This document shows positions 32,701 through 42,765 of a stretch of DNA of 59,710 bases, one piece after another. Position 1 is the first letter of the stretch. Every line of letters starts with the position of its first letter. The translations under genes and the position numbers were made by a program. Below the pieces are notes generated by a model. That model did not search any database, was not told the origin of the DNA, and saw nothing but the letters and a program-made list of their open reading frames with translations. The stretch comes from JAUSNA01 sp964568885 (GTDB lineage: Bacteria > Patescibacteriota > Microgenomatia > Levybacterales > GWA1-39-11): contig CAZMSF010000005.1 of the NCBI GenBank assembly GCA_964568885.1, positions 1-59,710 on the forward strand, in the 5' to 3' direction.

Positions 32701-35700
32701 CGGGATGCACTACNNNNNNNNNNNNNNNNNNNNNNNNNNNNNNNNNNNNNNNNNNNNNNNNNNNNNNNNNNNNNNNNNNNNNNNNNNNNNNNNNNNNNNN
32801 NNNNNNNNNNNNNGGAATCGGAACAACAAGCCCCATTACTCCATTGCATTTTGAAAGTAGCGTACAGAATTCTATCACTGATCTTGCAGGAACGGCAGCA
32901 AAAACCAGCAGTCTCACTAACCTCACAAGTACCGATACATCGACAACGACCTTGAAAGCATCTGCTTTCCAACTTACTTACGACCCTGCCTCCAATCCTG
33001 TAAGCAGTAAAATTACGAGCAGCCTTCATTCATTTGTATCTGTTCCTTCAACCAACGCTCAAAATTTGTCGAACGTAGATTTGCGAGGTTTTATTGCATT
33101 AGCGGATCAAAGAGGTACAGGTACAGTCGGAATAGTTACAGGAATGCTTGGCCAGGCAAGAAACGCATCTACGGGAACCGTAACAAATTTGAATTCGATA
33201 TCGGCTGCAGCAACAAATTCTAATGCATCAGGCGCTGTTGGTACACTTAAATATCTGAATCTGATAGACCTTCAAAATAGTGGAACAATTACCGACACGT
33301 ACGGCTTATATATCGGTGATATAACAACAGGAACGCAAACCAATACGCCATTCTCAATATATGCTTCGGATACCGGTACTTATAATTATCTGGGCGGAAA
33401 TACAGGAATAGGCACGACAACTCCTACTGCAAAACTTGATGTAGCCGGAACAGCATCAGTTTCCGGGGCATTAAAACTCTACGGCACGCCCACCATACAG
33501 TCGACTGCAAATCAAACCCTCACTCTTGGAGGAGATACAACGGGCAATATTATCCTTTCTCCCTCAAATGGAACCGGAAGAGTCGGAATTGGGACGAATT
33601 CGCCAACGGCAACTCTACATTTAGTCAAATCTGGTACAAATGACCCTTTAGCTATTTTTGAAAATGGCTCAGGTGGCTCAGTAATGTTTACCTCAGCAAA
33701 CAATACTAATTTTCAAAAATTGATTAATGTTCCGGGCAATGACAACTTTACAACCGGTTCACTTGCAGGCGATAGCGGAATTGTGTTCGCAAACGGTGGG
33801 AATTACTTAATTGGCGTATCTGCTGGCTATGTCTCTCAGTATTTTAAAAACAACAATACAATTGGCCTTGGAACAAACAGTCCAGTCTCGGAGCTACACG
33901 TGACACGTCCATTAACATATGGTGTTACCGGAAAGGCTTTGGCTATTTTTGATCAAATCGAAAACCAAGACATTCTCACAGCTTCGTCATCCGGCACTAC
34001 AAAGTTTGTTATTAAGAATGATGGGACTGCTTCTTCATCAGCAGGGTTTACTATTGATGGTACAGGAGCCCTTCAGAGTACTAAAAATCAGACGCTTACA
34101 ATAGGCGGAAATAGTACCGGTTCAATAGTACTCTCTCCCAATAACGGCTCTGGGAGTTTACGATTTACAAATTTCACGACTAATGGAGGAATTTTGTATA
34201 CAAACGCTGCGGGCGTATTGGCACAGACTGTCGGTGGAACAGGAACTCAATGTTTATTGGGAAATTTGAGCTGGGGTTCGTGCGGCACCGGCACAACACT
34301 CTCCCCTTTTCAGGAGGCAAATGGAGCGATTATTCCGTTCCAACCCTCGGAAGATTTTATCATCGGCGGTACATCCACAGGCTCGGCTAAATTTGCTGTG
34401 CTTAACGTTAATAATGGCGTTCCTACAGCCTCCGTATCATCAGGACTTAACGGCACAGCGTCTCTCCATGACGCAAATGGCAATTTTCAAACCGCCAATA
34501 AGATGACTCTTACGCTTGGAGGGGGCAATACAGGCAACATTGTTATTCAAGGGAATGGTACCACAACTATTGTAGACCAAACAATACGATTAAATGCAAT
34601 CAATCCCACCTTCAGCGCGAATGGCTCAAGTACGCTCACACTGAATAATAATTCTACAGGCAACATCCAGTTCTTCTCTTCCTCAAACACAATAACAAGT
34701 GCCGGTGCCCTAAGTATTGCGGGCAGCGCGACAATTAACGGCGGTACCGTACAACTTGCTAACGGTGCACAAGGAACTATTCAAACAGCGTCAAACGCCG
34801 ATATTCTCATAACTGCCGGCTCGGGGACCATCAATTTAAATACGGTCGGTAACGGCCCCATCCTCACAGGTTCAGGAACTACTACTTTAGGTGGCGGACT
34901 TACGGTGAATGGTGCTACAACCACCTTCGGCAATGCCGCACCTCTTGTCACGACGGGAGTCAACACCGATTTAACGATAACACCCAACGGTACAGGTAAC
35001 TTAATCATCACATCAGATTTTAATACCGGTGTCAGAATTGGCTCTTCTTCCAATACGCCGGCACTTTTAAGTGTAAGCGGTGGCATTGGTTCCAATGCAG
35101 GGTTCATTTTAAACCGCGTCGGCACAACCGATGACATATTCGCTGCCTCTTCTTCAGGAACCACCAGATTTGTCATAAAAAATGACGGGACTGCCTCAAG
35201 CTCTGCCGGTTTTACCATTGATGGAACAGGGAATATTCAGTCGACCAAAAACCAAACACTTACTATCGGAGGAAGTAGCACGGGAAACATCGTTCTCTCC
35301 CCTAATAATGGGACAGGAAACATAAGATTTTCTAACTTCACCACCAACAATGGAATTCTTTACACAAATGGGTCCGGAGTATTGTCCCAGACTGCCGCCG
35401 GAGGCGCTCTTCAATGTCTTCTTGGAAATCTAAGCTGGGGTTCGTGCGGCACCGGAACCAGTGGCTCTCCATTTCAGGAGTTATTGGGTGCTATTGTTCC
35501 CAACAATTCAACTCAAGATTTTCTTATCGGCGCCCAAGCGACAACTAGCGCAAAATTCGCCATTCTGAATGTCTCTGGTTCAAATACTCCGACTGCTTCC
35601 GTATCAGCACAAAATGTGAGCGGGCAAGCTCTTGTTCTTGGAGGAGATGGTTCAATACAAAGCACAAGAAATAATTCACTTACACTTGGCGGATCAACAA

Positions 35701-38700
35701 CTGGCGATATTATTGTGATGCCAAGAAATGGAAGTGGGTATGTTGGCATTGGAAATTCAAGCCCATCATTTGCACTTGATGTGCTTGCAGCAGGCTCAGC
35801 TGCTCGCCTGAGAAGCAGTGGAGCAAACAATGCCGCACTATTCATTGATAACCAAGCAGGAGGAAATCAATCGAATATAACTTTTAGAGATGCAGGAACA
35901 GACAAATTCCAAATCGGCAAACAAACCAACAACGATTTTTTCATGTACGATTCTGCGCATTCAAGTGATTTCTTTGAGTTTGGTAGCACAAGCCGTCAAA
36001 CTACAATATTAGGATTAGCATCCACTCTAGCCGCCAATGCTGGCACATTGAACGTTACTTCGGTTGATGCAGCTGCACAGGATGTAGGAGGCTCAATTAC
36101 CTTTGGGGGTAACGCCGATGTTTCAAGAACTTTTGCAACTATTGGAGGCTTCCATGAAAGCGCAACTGCAGGAAACTATAATGGATACCTTGTGTTTGGG
36201 ACCCGAGTAAATGGGGCAAATGTTCTCGAAAGAATGAGAATCACATCAGCCGGACTTGTTGGACTTGGAACATCTGCTCCCCTCTCTGAATTACATGTAA
36301 CCCGCGCACTGACTCAAGGTGCGACAGGTAAAGCCTTGGCGATTTTTGATCAAATAGAAAACCAAGACATATTGACCGCGTCTTCAGGTGGTATCACAAA
36401 ATTCGTCATCAAAAATGACGGTACTGCTTCTTCATCAGCAGGATTTACGGTTAACGGCGCAGGAAACATTCAGAGCACTAATAATCAAACTTTGACTATT
36501 GGGGGAAGCTCAACAGGATTTATCAATATAGACTCAAATTCAGGACAGATTAACCTATTGGACAATACCACTATAAATGGTACCCTCACCGGGCTTACCG
36601 GCCTTACTCTTGCGAGTGGTGGCATAACATTGGGCGGCACAACAGGTGCCTCAACTCAATGTATTACTGGTGGAGCAACTGCGGCATGGACTACTTGTGC
36701 AACGGGGTTTCCCTCTCCATTCCGCGAGCTTTTGGGTTCAGTAGTCCAACTCAATACGACCGAAGACTTTTTGGCCGGAGGTCAAGCTTCAACGTCTGCT
36801 ACATTCAAGGTCACAGGCCAAGGCAACCCGTTTGCAGGAACTCAAGTCGGAGCATCTGTTAGTGCAAATACCTCTTTTGCAGGATTTATCGCAGACAACA
36901 GGGGGTCCGGTGATCTGTTTACCGCCTCATCGGCCGGAATGACCCGATTTACAATCCGTGCAAATGGAAACGTCGGGATAGGTACAAATCTGCCGGGAGA
37001 CAAACTTGAAATTAAAGGGATTGGGGGAACAAGCGCATATATCGGTACCAATGTTTCGGGTGTTGCGACCGTTATGGGTTTACAGCTAAATTCTTCACTC
37101 GCACTTAACGGACAGAATTATGCAATTGAACAAGACACCGCCCATACTTATGTGAATGCACCTCTTAACGGAAATCTTTACTTCAGATATGGAAATACCG
37201 ACAGAAATATAATGCTAGGCTCAAGTGGTAATTTCGGATTGGGAACTATTACCCCACTCTCTGCTCTACATGTAACGCATCCGTTGACCTTAGGAGCTAA
37301 CGGTAAAGCACTCGCTATTTTTGATCAAATCGAAAACCAAGACATATTGACCGCATCTTCAGGAGGAGTTACCAAATTTACTATAAAAAATGATGGGAGC
37401 GCCTCTTCTTCCGCGGGCTTTACCTTCGATGCAGCAGGAAGCCTCCAAACAACGAAAAACCAAACACTTACTATTGGTGGAAACAGTACCGGATTTATCA
37501 ATATTGACTCCAATTCAGGACAAATTAATTTACTCGATAACACAAATATCAGCGGGAATCTCACCGGGCTTACCGGTCTTACCCTTGCAAGCGGCGCAAT
37601 AACGCTCGGCGGAACAACAGGAACAGGCTCTTGTTTGTTAGGCGGCTCATCTGCTTCATGGGGTTCTTGCGGAACCAGTGGGTATGGTTCTCCATTCCGA
37701 GAGCTTTTGGGGTCAATTGTACAGCTAAATACAACGGAGGACTTTTTAGCCGGTGGACAAGCATCAACATCTGCAACATTCAAAGTCACCGGCCGAGGAA
37801 ATCCATTTGCCGGAACGTTGGTAGGAGCATCCGTAAGTGCAAATACTTCGTTTGCAGGCTTTGTGGTTGATAACAAGGGCGTTGGGGACCTTTTTGCCGC
37901 TTCCTCCTCCGGAGTTACTCAATTCCAAATTAAGAACAATGGAGCGGTCGGGATTGGGGCTATTGCTGCAAACCGGCCCACAGCTCAACTCGATGTTGCC
38001 GGCACAGCTTCGATTTCCTCAGCTCTCACCTTTAGAACAGGCGCCGGAAACATTCAAACGACAGCAAACAACACCCTAACAATTGGAGGAAACACGACAG
38101 GAAATATACAATTTAAACCGAATAATTCATCAACCAGCCTCTTCCTCACAGCAAACGGCAGCGCCGGTTTTGGAACAGCAAGCCCTCTTGCTTCTCTTGA
38201 TGTTAGGGCAAATTTAACAAACGGAGGAATCCTACCCATTGCTTCACTTTCAGGCTCAACTTCATTTGCTGCGCTTACGGTTGATAATAGCGGACTTGGT
38301 GATATATTTGTTGCTTCTTCTTCCGGGCTTAATCGGTTCGTTATTGCTCAAAGTGGAAATGTAGGTATCGGGACTACCAGACCTTTATATGCTTTTGATG
38401 TTAATAAAAAGACTGCCGCGTTCAATTCAGGTCAAGACGGTTCTATTTCAAGCTGGTCAAACACGACGGATACGGGTGTTGGAGGACAACTCGAACAGTT
38501 TGGATTGGTTTTTCTAAATGGCTATGTATACCAGGTAGGTGGTCATACCGCTGGAGGAGAGCTTGATACCGTACAGTATGCAAGAGTAAAAAGTGATGGA
38601 ACATTAGACACCTGGGTTACAAGTCCAAATCGGCTTCCGGAAGCTCGGTTGTGGCATGGTACCGTAGCGGCGAATGGTTATATTTATGCCGTAGGGGGCG

Positions 38701-41700
38701 CAAATGCTGTTATAACGCCTACAAATCCAGCAGTTTATTATGCTAAAGTTAATGCTGATGGAACAGTAGGCACATGGTCAACCACCACCCAACTCCCCTC
38801 GCCAAGAATTCGTATTACGCATTCAGTAGTTGTTGCAAATGGTTATATATATGTGGTTGGGGGAGAAAATTCAAGCGCGCAATCTACAGTTTGGTATTCA
38901 AAAATAAATCCCGATGGGACTTTAGGTACTTGGATTACGGGTAGCGCTCTTCCTGTAGCTACCTCTGATTCTGCTGTAGTGGTAGACAACGGATTTATTT
39001 ATTCCATGGGTGGCAATGGCGGCTCAACAAATGCAATATACCTTGCCAAAATAAATTATGACGGATCTATTGGTCCATGGATAGGCAATCCAAACACTTT
39101 ACCAAATAATGAGTATATGCACAGTGCTATTGCAGTTAACGGCTTTGTTTATGTGTTAGGCGGAGTCAATAATTCAACCAGTGTTTATTATGCTAAATTC
39201 AATTCTGATGGTACGATACCTGCGTTTTCAACCAACCCAACCTCGCTTCCCGATAGTCATCAAGGGAGTGGGATAACTTATGGGAATGGATACATATATA
39301 TATCGGGTGGATTTGGAACTGACAATGTAGCATACGGGTCTATTGCGCGGGTATTTATAGCTGGAAATTTGGATCTTCTCGGTTTAACATCGACAAGCAT
39401 TGCAAGCTCATCCGGCATTGCAGGTGGAGGGAGTATCTTTGCAGGAAATATATTCTCGAAAAACCTTGAGGTAGGAGGAAGCGGAACCGTTTGGGGAAAT
39501 TTGGCAGTATCAAATACACTTTCTGCAAGTTCGCTTGCAATTTCCGGTCGAATCACCGGTAAAGCCCTAACCATAATTAATGAGACAGGAAATCAGGCTA
39601 TTTTTACTGCCTCCTCGTCCGGTATAACGAAGTTTACTATAGGGAATGATGGACAAGTCATGATTGGAAGTCTAGCAGCTGATCCGGGTAGCTCTCTCGG
39701 TGCTGGCTCAGTATATTACAATACCTCAAGCCAAGCTTTGAAGTTCTATAACGGTTCTACCTGGTCGACTATCGGCTCCGGCGCTTCAAGTCCATTCAAA
39801 GAGGCGTTGGGTGCGATAATTGCGAACCAACCAACTGAAGACTTCTTACTTGGGGGCAATGCTACTTCCTCTGCAAAGTTTTCGGTTCTGAATCTCAATA
39901 CGGGTACTCCTGTAGCCTCAGTCTCTGCTCAAGATGGATCGAACAAAGCATTAGCCCTTTTTGGCAATGGGTCAATACAAGCAGCCAGAAATAATATACT
40001 TACCCTCGGCGGGAACACAACGGGAGACATTTCATTCCTACCGGGTAACGCATCTACTCCAAGCTTATATGTTCAAACCGGTGGAAATATTGGTCTTGGA
40101 ATAGCAAATCCATTAGCTCAACTTCATATTAGCGGAAACGGACCTTCTATATATATCGCAAATGCGGGAGAGTCAATAAGCACGAAATTGTTTTTAGCTC
40201 CGGGTAACGATAATTATCTTACCGGAACACTTACCGGGGACTCCGGTATTCAATTGCATGTAGGCGCAGGCTTTACCATCGGAAATTCAAATGTTCAGTT
40301 TAAGGTAACATCAACAGGAAATCTTGGAATTGGAACAATTAATGCACCCACAGGAATCGATGCAACTGCGAAATTTCAAGTCTACTCTACTCTTGGAACA
40401 AATCCGACAGCTTCAATTTCCGCCAGAAGCACCGCCACCCCTGTTCTTTTAGTTACTTCCGACGACGGCAATAATGGAGACCTATTTGTAGCAAGCGTGA
40501 GCGGACAACCTAAATTCAGAATTGACAGCAGCGGCGGTATCCACAACAACGGAGGCCTCTCGAATGACTATGGCGACTTTGCCGAGTACTACAAGAAAGC
40601 TAACCCGACAGAACAATTTGAGGCTGGACAGCTTGTTTGTATTGAAGGAAACGGAGTTGTAAAATGCTCCAATACATCGCCATCCCAGAGAATTCTTGGT
40701 ATCATATCCGACCGCTCGTTCTTGCGGGGAAATGCCTCACATGCAAATGATCCATCATACGTCCTCGTCGGTATGGTCGGACAACTTGGAATTTGGGTAA
40801 ACGGTAATGTTAAAGCAGGCGACCCATTGACCTTTTCCTCGACTCCCGGAGTTGCAACGGTCGCAACAACTTCCAATAATATTATTGGATACGCACAGGA
40901 AGCAAATAATGGGAATGTAAAACGAATAGAATCGGTCATACAACCAACCTACTTCAATCCAAATACTGCCTATGAGCAAAAAAGCGTCTTTGACTCACTT
41001 ACCCTTGGTATACAAAATGGTGTTTATACCGTTTTTGATGCATTTGGAAATAGTATCTCACATATTGATGCATTCTCGAAAGCAATGATTGGCAATCTTA
41101 CCGCCGGGTTTGCAAGCATTCAGACTCTTGCTGTTAATACCTTCACTGCTGCCACTTCATCGCTTGGCAATGCGACCGCTTCAACTTTTGCTGTTGCTGC
41201 CAATACTATAACAATAGGAGGACAAGACATACGGCAATTCATAATAGATACTGTTAGAAATGCCGGATTTGGACAAGGAAATGTTGTCTCCCCTATTGCA
41301 TCGGATACCGTCAAGACGAACGTTATCTCTCCGTTGGCAGACAATAGTACAGTTCAACTGAATGCAAACAAAGATAATTTTGAAATTAAAAATGCTGATA
41401 CCGGTAGAACAGTAGCCTGGTTCAATAACCAAGGAAATGCGACTTTTAGTGGACAGCTGACATCTGAAGGTGTTCAAACAACCAATGCGACAGTTTCAGG
41501 CACACTAGCAGCAACTTCGATAAATACAACAGATGCATCAGTATCAGGAACGATAACTGCAAATACAATTGTAGCCAACAACATTTCAGGGCTCGACCAA
41601 AAATTGGCAACTCTTGCAGCAGCTCTTCAAAACAATTCAGCTTCAAATTCGGGTCAGAGTAACAATAATTACCTTGCATCAGATACTATACATGCCAACT

Positions 41701-42458
41701 TCGGCATTTTTGAGCAAGGAATAACTTCAATGGGACCGATAACTTCAAATATCATTACAGCAACCGATCAGCTTGCAGTCGGCAACAGCTTTACTATTAC
41801 AAACAACTCCATCAATACGGTTGGTGCGGACCTGCAAATCCAGTCCCTCAGGCAAGGGAATATCGCGTTTGAAGGCGGTCTCATCAAAATGGATACAGAC
41901 GGAAATATGCTCGTAAGCGGCAATTTGAATCTCCTGGGAGAGATTGATGCCGTTCATGGGGTATTCTCAGGAACCCTCACCGCCCCCGCTTTAGCAACGG
42001 GTCTTATCTCTCCTCTTCCCGGGGATGATTTAGCTATAAAGCTCTCTGACTCGGCATCAACCTCGGGACGGCTTAAAATTGTGAACCAACAGAATCAAGA
42101 GGTTCTCTCGGTCAATAGCCATGGCGACCTCAATGCCTCAGGAAGCGGAACATTCGCAAAACTTAACTTCAACTTGGTCGGTAAGGCCGAAGCGACATCT
42201 TTGACCGAAGCTGTTGCTACCGGAAGCGCCGGTTTTGCAACATTGAGGCAAGGACAGGTGGAGTTAACCATCAAAAACCCAATAATTACCTCAAAATCAC
42301 TTATTTACATAACACCATTCGGCGACACCAATAACAAAGTTATTTATCTTTTGAGGCAAGTGCCGCAGTCTGAGGTTGATGATGGCTCCTTCACAGTTGG
42401 GATATCAGGCACCCCTGCCCCTTCCGACCTGCAATTCAACTGGCTGGTCGTTAATTAA
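29715..42458 (+). CDS. Giant membrane-anchored surface protein with recombinase core-binding domains
   Basis: About 4247 aa as assembled, with a 100-N gap inside. Residues 1-120 and 135-240 are two SAM-like core-binding domains of XerC/D-type recombinases (TLKNYLSDVRHFILWFEK...MKRHLSSLRKFFTILEK; TVKNYISDIAGFARWYEE...TVNRKLSALRKYLNFATQ). No catalytic R-H-R-Y domain follows. A membrane helix lies near residues 375-397 (YVHFALLVIFASGVGVALYQ). The exported part starts with IISFQGRLTDNLDNPITSTSALRF. Then come many GIGTTSP..LDV-type modules, a Kelch-like propeller (about residues 2895-3215), and a C-terminal YGDFAEYYKK...LVCIEGNG phage-fibre-like region (from about 3619). Likely a giant adhesin or attachment fibre with a DNA-binding-type cytoplasmic head. 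Confidence 0.85.
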   Translation: MDILELFKRQLLEDKSTSSKSTLKNYLSDVRHFILWFEKTTHSPFEASRVSSDILSLYQKTLGGVIENGNINTSTQLSTASMKRHLSSLRKFFTILEKSKDISINPFVQIQPEITEEPTDFWHLKSFKDFLQLQKSSKITVKNYISDIAGFARWYEETILPGLEKPLSATGGFYLITQEILEDYRKRLLEIQNAAPRTVNRKLSALRKYLNFATQKGFVTPNELTVDPVKLYEEKLNLLEAPSVELSELPKAAPKPKTYSIIPPVRLLQKLVVYPYLALEERTANTIATFIAGKPLSGIEKLSPKLTKILEAKNTLRSNTNSVGNLLGIRNVSKEFYAPDKVSLLGTPLYKRAIYHFRFTRPNWYKRYHNYSFVHYVHFALLVIFASGVGVALYQNLVAKKQLPTFAAATAPPRIISFQGRLTDNLDNPITSTSALRFAIYNDASASGSALLWQEAITNIVPDQDGIFSILLGGGTQIPSTVFTDNSQIYLGVTVGTTSELTPRQRIASVGYATNAEFLQGQPPTTQAGLTSFANVILALDSSGNLTLADSGATNHTFQVSNGAFNLKGQTLYLTTNSGSGGNVILSPDGLGKIDIQRPIINTTTMGNLVSGGVEVNDRFGVLATESAVAAFIVNNNTSGGDIFAASSSGTTRFKIANDGTLTDGFYNTAGGILYGSNTSGTFAQTTAGSLGQCLQSTAGGAPTWSNCGGSDWRTSLGAISPNNDTLDLLVGGITTASAKFRFVNVNSGTPVASVSANSGNNATFISGDGTLGTTNRQTLTIGNSSAYNTTGNLLFNPNGIGKIGIGTTSPLIGFDLRGNSGTTPAASISANTSYATLLVDNSGGGDLIAASASGVPNFVVKNNGDVIVGQDGGGKITVSVIDPYLVQNQKTSGTQSLTFQTMGATNADFIFKNTSTTLSTLTQAGQLQLPVTGSTGGIVIGGDTQIFRGSADRLDVASGDSFNVVSGNLQIGGTTVIDSSRNGTFQTLNITGGCTGCTXXXXXXXXXXXXXXXXXXXXXXXXXXXXXXXXXXGIGTTSPITPLHFESSVQNSITDLAGTAAKTSSLTNLTSTDTSTTTLKASAFQLTYDPASNPVSSKITSSLHSFVSVPSTNAQNLSNVDLRGFIALADQRGTGTVGIVTGMLGQARNASTGTVTNLNSISAAATNSNASGAVGTLKYLNLIDLQNSGTITDTYGLYIGDITTGTQTNTPFSIYASDTGTYNYLGGNTGIGTTTPTAKLDVAGTASVSGALKLYGTPTIQSTANQTLTLGGDTTGNIILSPSNGTGRVGIGTNSPTATLHLVKSGTNDPLAIFENGSGGSVMFTSANNTNFQKLINVPGNDNFTTGSLAGDSGIVFANGGNYLIGVSAGYVSQYFKNNNTIGLGTNSPVSELHVTRPLTYGVTGKALAIFDQIENQDILTASSSGTTKFVIKNDGTASSSAGFTIDGTGALQSTKNQTLTIGGNSTGSIVLSPNNGSGSLRFTNFTTNGGILYTNAAGVLAQTVGGTGTQCLLGNLSWGSCGTGTTLSPFQEANGAIIPFQPSEDFIIGGTSTGSAKFAVLNVNNGVPTASVSSGLNGTASLHDANGNFQTANKMTLTLGGGNTGNIVIQGNGTTTIVDQTIRLNAINPTFSANGSSTLTLNNNSTGNIQFFSSSNTITSAGALSIAGSATINGGTVQLANGAQGTIQTASNADILITAGSGTINLNTVGNGPILTGSGTTTLGGGLTVNGATTTFGNAAPLVTTGVNTDLTITPNGTGNLIITSDFNTGVRIGSSSNTPALLSVSGGIGSNAGFILNRVGTTDDIFAASSSGTTRFVIKNDGTASSSAGFTIDGTGNIQSTKNQTLTIGGSSTGNIVLSPNNGTGNIRFSNFTTNNGILYTNGSGVLSQTAAGGALQCLLGNLSWGSCGTGTSGSPFQELLGAIVPNNSTQDFLIGAQATTSAKFAILNVSGSNTPTASVSAQNVSGQALVLGGDGSIQSTRNNSLTLGGSTTGDIIVMPRNGSGYVGIGNSSPSFALDVLAAGSAARLRSSGANNAALFIDNQAGGNQSNITFRDAGTDKFQIGKQTNNDFFMYDSAHSSDFFEFGSTSRQTTILGLASTLAANAGTLNVTSVDAAAQDVGGSITFGGNADVSRTFATIGGFHESATAGNYNGYLVFGTRVNGANVLERMRITSAGLVGLGTSAPLSELHVTRALTQGATGKALAIFDQIENQDILTASSGGITKFVIKNDGTASSSAGFTVNGAGNIQSTNNQTLTIGGSSTGFINIDSNSGQINLLDNTTINGTLTGLTGLTLASGGITLGGTTGASTQCITGGATAAWTTCATGFPSPFRELLGSVVQLNTTEDFLAGGQASTSATFKVTGQGNPFAGTQVGASVSANTSFAGFIADNRGSGDLFTASSAGMTRFTIRANGNVGIGTNLPGDKLEIKGIGGTSAYIGTNVSGVATVMGLQLNSSLALNGQNYAIEQDTAHTYVNAPLNGNLYFRYGNTDRNIMLGSSGNFGLGTITPLSALHVTHPLTLGANGKALAIFDQIENQDILTASSGGVTKFTIKNDGSASSSAGFTFDAAGSLQTTKNQTLTIGGNSTGFINIDSNSGQINLLDNTNISGNLTGLTGLTLASGAITLGGTTGTGSCLLGGSSASWGSCGTSGYGSPFRELLGSIVQLNTTEDFLAGGQASTSATFKVTGRGNPFAGTLVGASVSANTSFAGFVVDNKGVGDLFAASSSGVTQFQIKNNGAVGIGAIAANRPTAQLDVAGTASISSALTFRTGAGNIQTTANNTLTIGGNTTGNIQFKPNNSSTSLFLTANGSAGFGTASPLASLDVRANLTNGGILPIASLSGSTSFAALTVDNSGLGDIFVASSSGLNRFVIAQSGNVGIGTTRPLYAFDVNKKTAAFNSGQDGSISSWSNTTDTGVGGQLEQFGLVFLNGYVYQVGGHTAGGELDTVQYARVKSDGTLDTWVTSPNRLPEARLWHGTVAANGYIYAVGGANAVITPTNPAVYYAKVNADGTVGTWSTTTQLPSPRIRITHSVVVANGYIYVVGGENSSAQSTVWYSKINPDGTLGTWITGSALPVATSDSAVVVDNGFIYSMGGNGGSTNAIYLAKINYDGSIGPWIGNPNTLPNNEYMHSAIAVNGFVYVLGGVNNSTSVYYAKFNSDGTIPAFSTNPTSLPDSHQGSGITYGNGYIYISGGFGTDNVAYGSIARVFIAGNLDLLGLTSTSIASSSGIAGGGSIFAGNIFSKNLEVGGSGTVWGNLAVSNTLSASSLAISGRITGKALTIINETGNQAIFTASSSGITKFTIGNDGQVMIGSLAADPGSSLGAGSVYYNTSSQALKFYNGSTWSTIGSGASSPFKEALGAIIANQPTEDFLLGGNATSSAKFSVLNLNTGTPVASVSAQDGSNKALALFGNGSIQAARNNILTLGGNTTGDISFLPGNASTPSLYVQTGGNIGLGIANPLAQLHISGNGPSIYIANAGESISTKLFLAPGNDNYLTGTLTGDSGIQLHVGAGFTIGNSNVQFKVTSTGNLGIGTINAPTGIDATAKFQVYSTLGTNPTASISARSTATPVLLVTSDDGNNGDLFVASVSGQPKFRIDSSGGIHNNGGLSNDYGDFAEYYKKANPTEQFEAGQLVCIEGNGVVKCSNTSPSQRILGIISDRSFLRGNASHANDPSYVLVGMVGQLGIWVNGNVKAGDPLTFSSTPGVATVATTSNNIIGYAQEANNGNVKRIESVIQPTYFNPNTAYEQKSVFDSLTLGIQNGVYTVFDAFGNSISHIDAFSKAMIGNLTAGFASIQTLAVNTFTAATSSLGNATASTFAVAANTITIGGQDIRQFIIDTVRNAGFGQGNVVSPIASDTVKTNVISPLADNSTVQLNANKDNFEIKNADTGRTVAWFNNQGNATFSGQLTSEGVQTTNATVSGTLAATSINTTDASVSGTITANTIVANNISGLDQKLATLAAALQNNSASNSGQSNNNYLASDTIHANFGIFEQGITSMGPITSNIITATDQLAVGNSFTITNNSINTVGADLQIQSLRQGNIAFEGGLIKMDTDGNMLVSGNLNLLGEIDAVHGVFSGTLTAPALATGLISPLPGDDLAIKLSDSASTSGRLKIVNQQNQEVLSVNSHGDLNASGSGTFAKLNFNLVGKAEATSLTEAVATGSAGFATLRQGQVELTIKNPIITSKSLIYITPFGDTNNKVIYLLRQVPQSEVDDGSFTVGISGTPAPSDLQFNWLVVN
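32714..32813. other. Scaffold gap (100 N)
   Basis: Exactly 100 N lie inside the giant gene, a conventional fixed-length gap. The true length is unknown, so the downstream frame and protein length are provisional. The frame happens to stay open across it. Confidence 0.98.
38400..39360 (+). other. Kelch-like beta-propeller segment of the giant protein
   Basis: About six repeats of the form NGYIYAVGG....YYAKVNADGTVGTW...LP..R..H..VV. This is the Kelch signature (hydrophobic run, GG, aromatic, then Trp). It is embedded between fibre-like modules and could be a ligand-binding head. Confidence 0.8.
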
Positions 42459-42765
42459 TTAAAGTTAATTAGCGACAAGCTCGGCTTAACCTAAACAAAG
42501 CGAACGGGCAATCTCTGCTTATTGTGAACTGACGGCTACATGGATTTGCTTGTCTCCGAACAAAGAAATTATCATAAAGTACAAGAGTACAATTGATTGA
42601 TTGACTGCTGATATCAGCAGTTGAAATCACGAACGGTTTACCTGACTTCAATACAATTACTTCTTAGGCTGTAAGTCTAGGCATGGGAATAAACACATCC
42701 TAAAGAAAATAGAAGACAAATAAGAAGCTACAATAAATGGTGTTCAAGTAGCGCTTTGGCAAACG
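42459..42765. other. Intergenic region between convergent genes
   Basis: A 307-nt spacer between the giant gene and the convergent surface operon. No ORF with coding character and no strong terminator with a T run were seen. Confidence 0.5.

Larger units (their letters stand above)
31700..39950 (+). repeat. Long imperfect tandem modules within the giant protein
   Basis: Six related modules share a PF(Q/R)E.LGA/S.. ..T.DFL.GG signature: near 31852, 34305, 35470, 36718, 37692 and 39792. Three carry an almost identical KALAIFDQIENQDILTAS segment (near 33932, 36329 and 37303), followed by TLTIGG..TG.I repeats. The modules at 36250-36880 and 37230-37880 are the closest pair, suggesting recent duplication. 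Repeats of this kind can collapse in short-read assembly. Confidence 0.75.

Noticed and set aside
37325..37876. 183-aa antisense ORF in the giant gene
   Set aside because: Shadow of the repetitive coding sequence; similar shadows recur at each repeat module.
31700..39950. CRISPR array
   Set aside because: The repeats are long, imperfect and in frame, without regular unique spacers.
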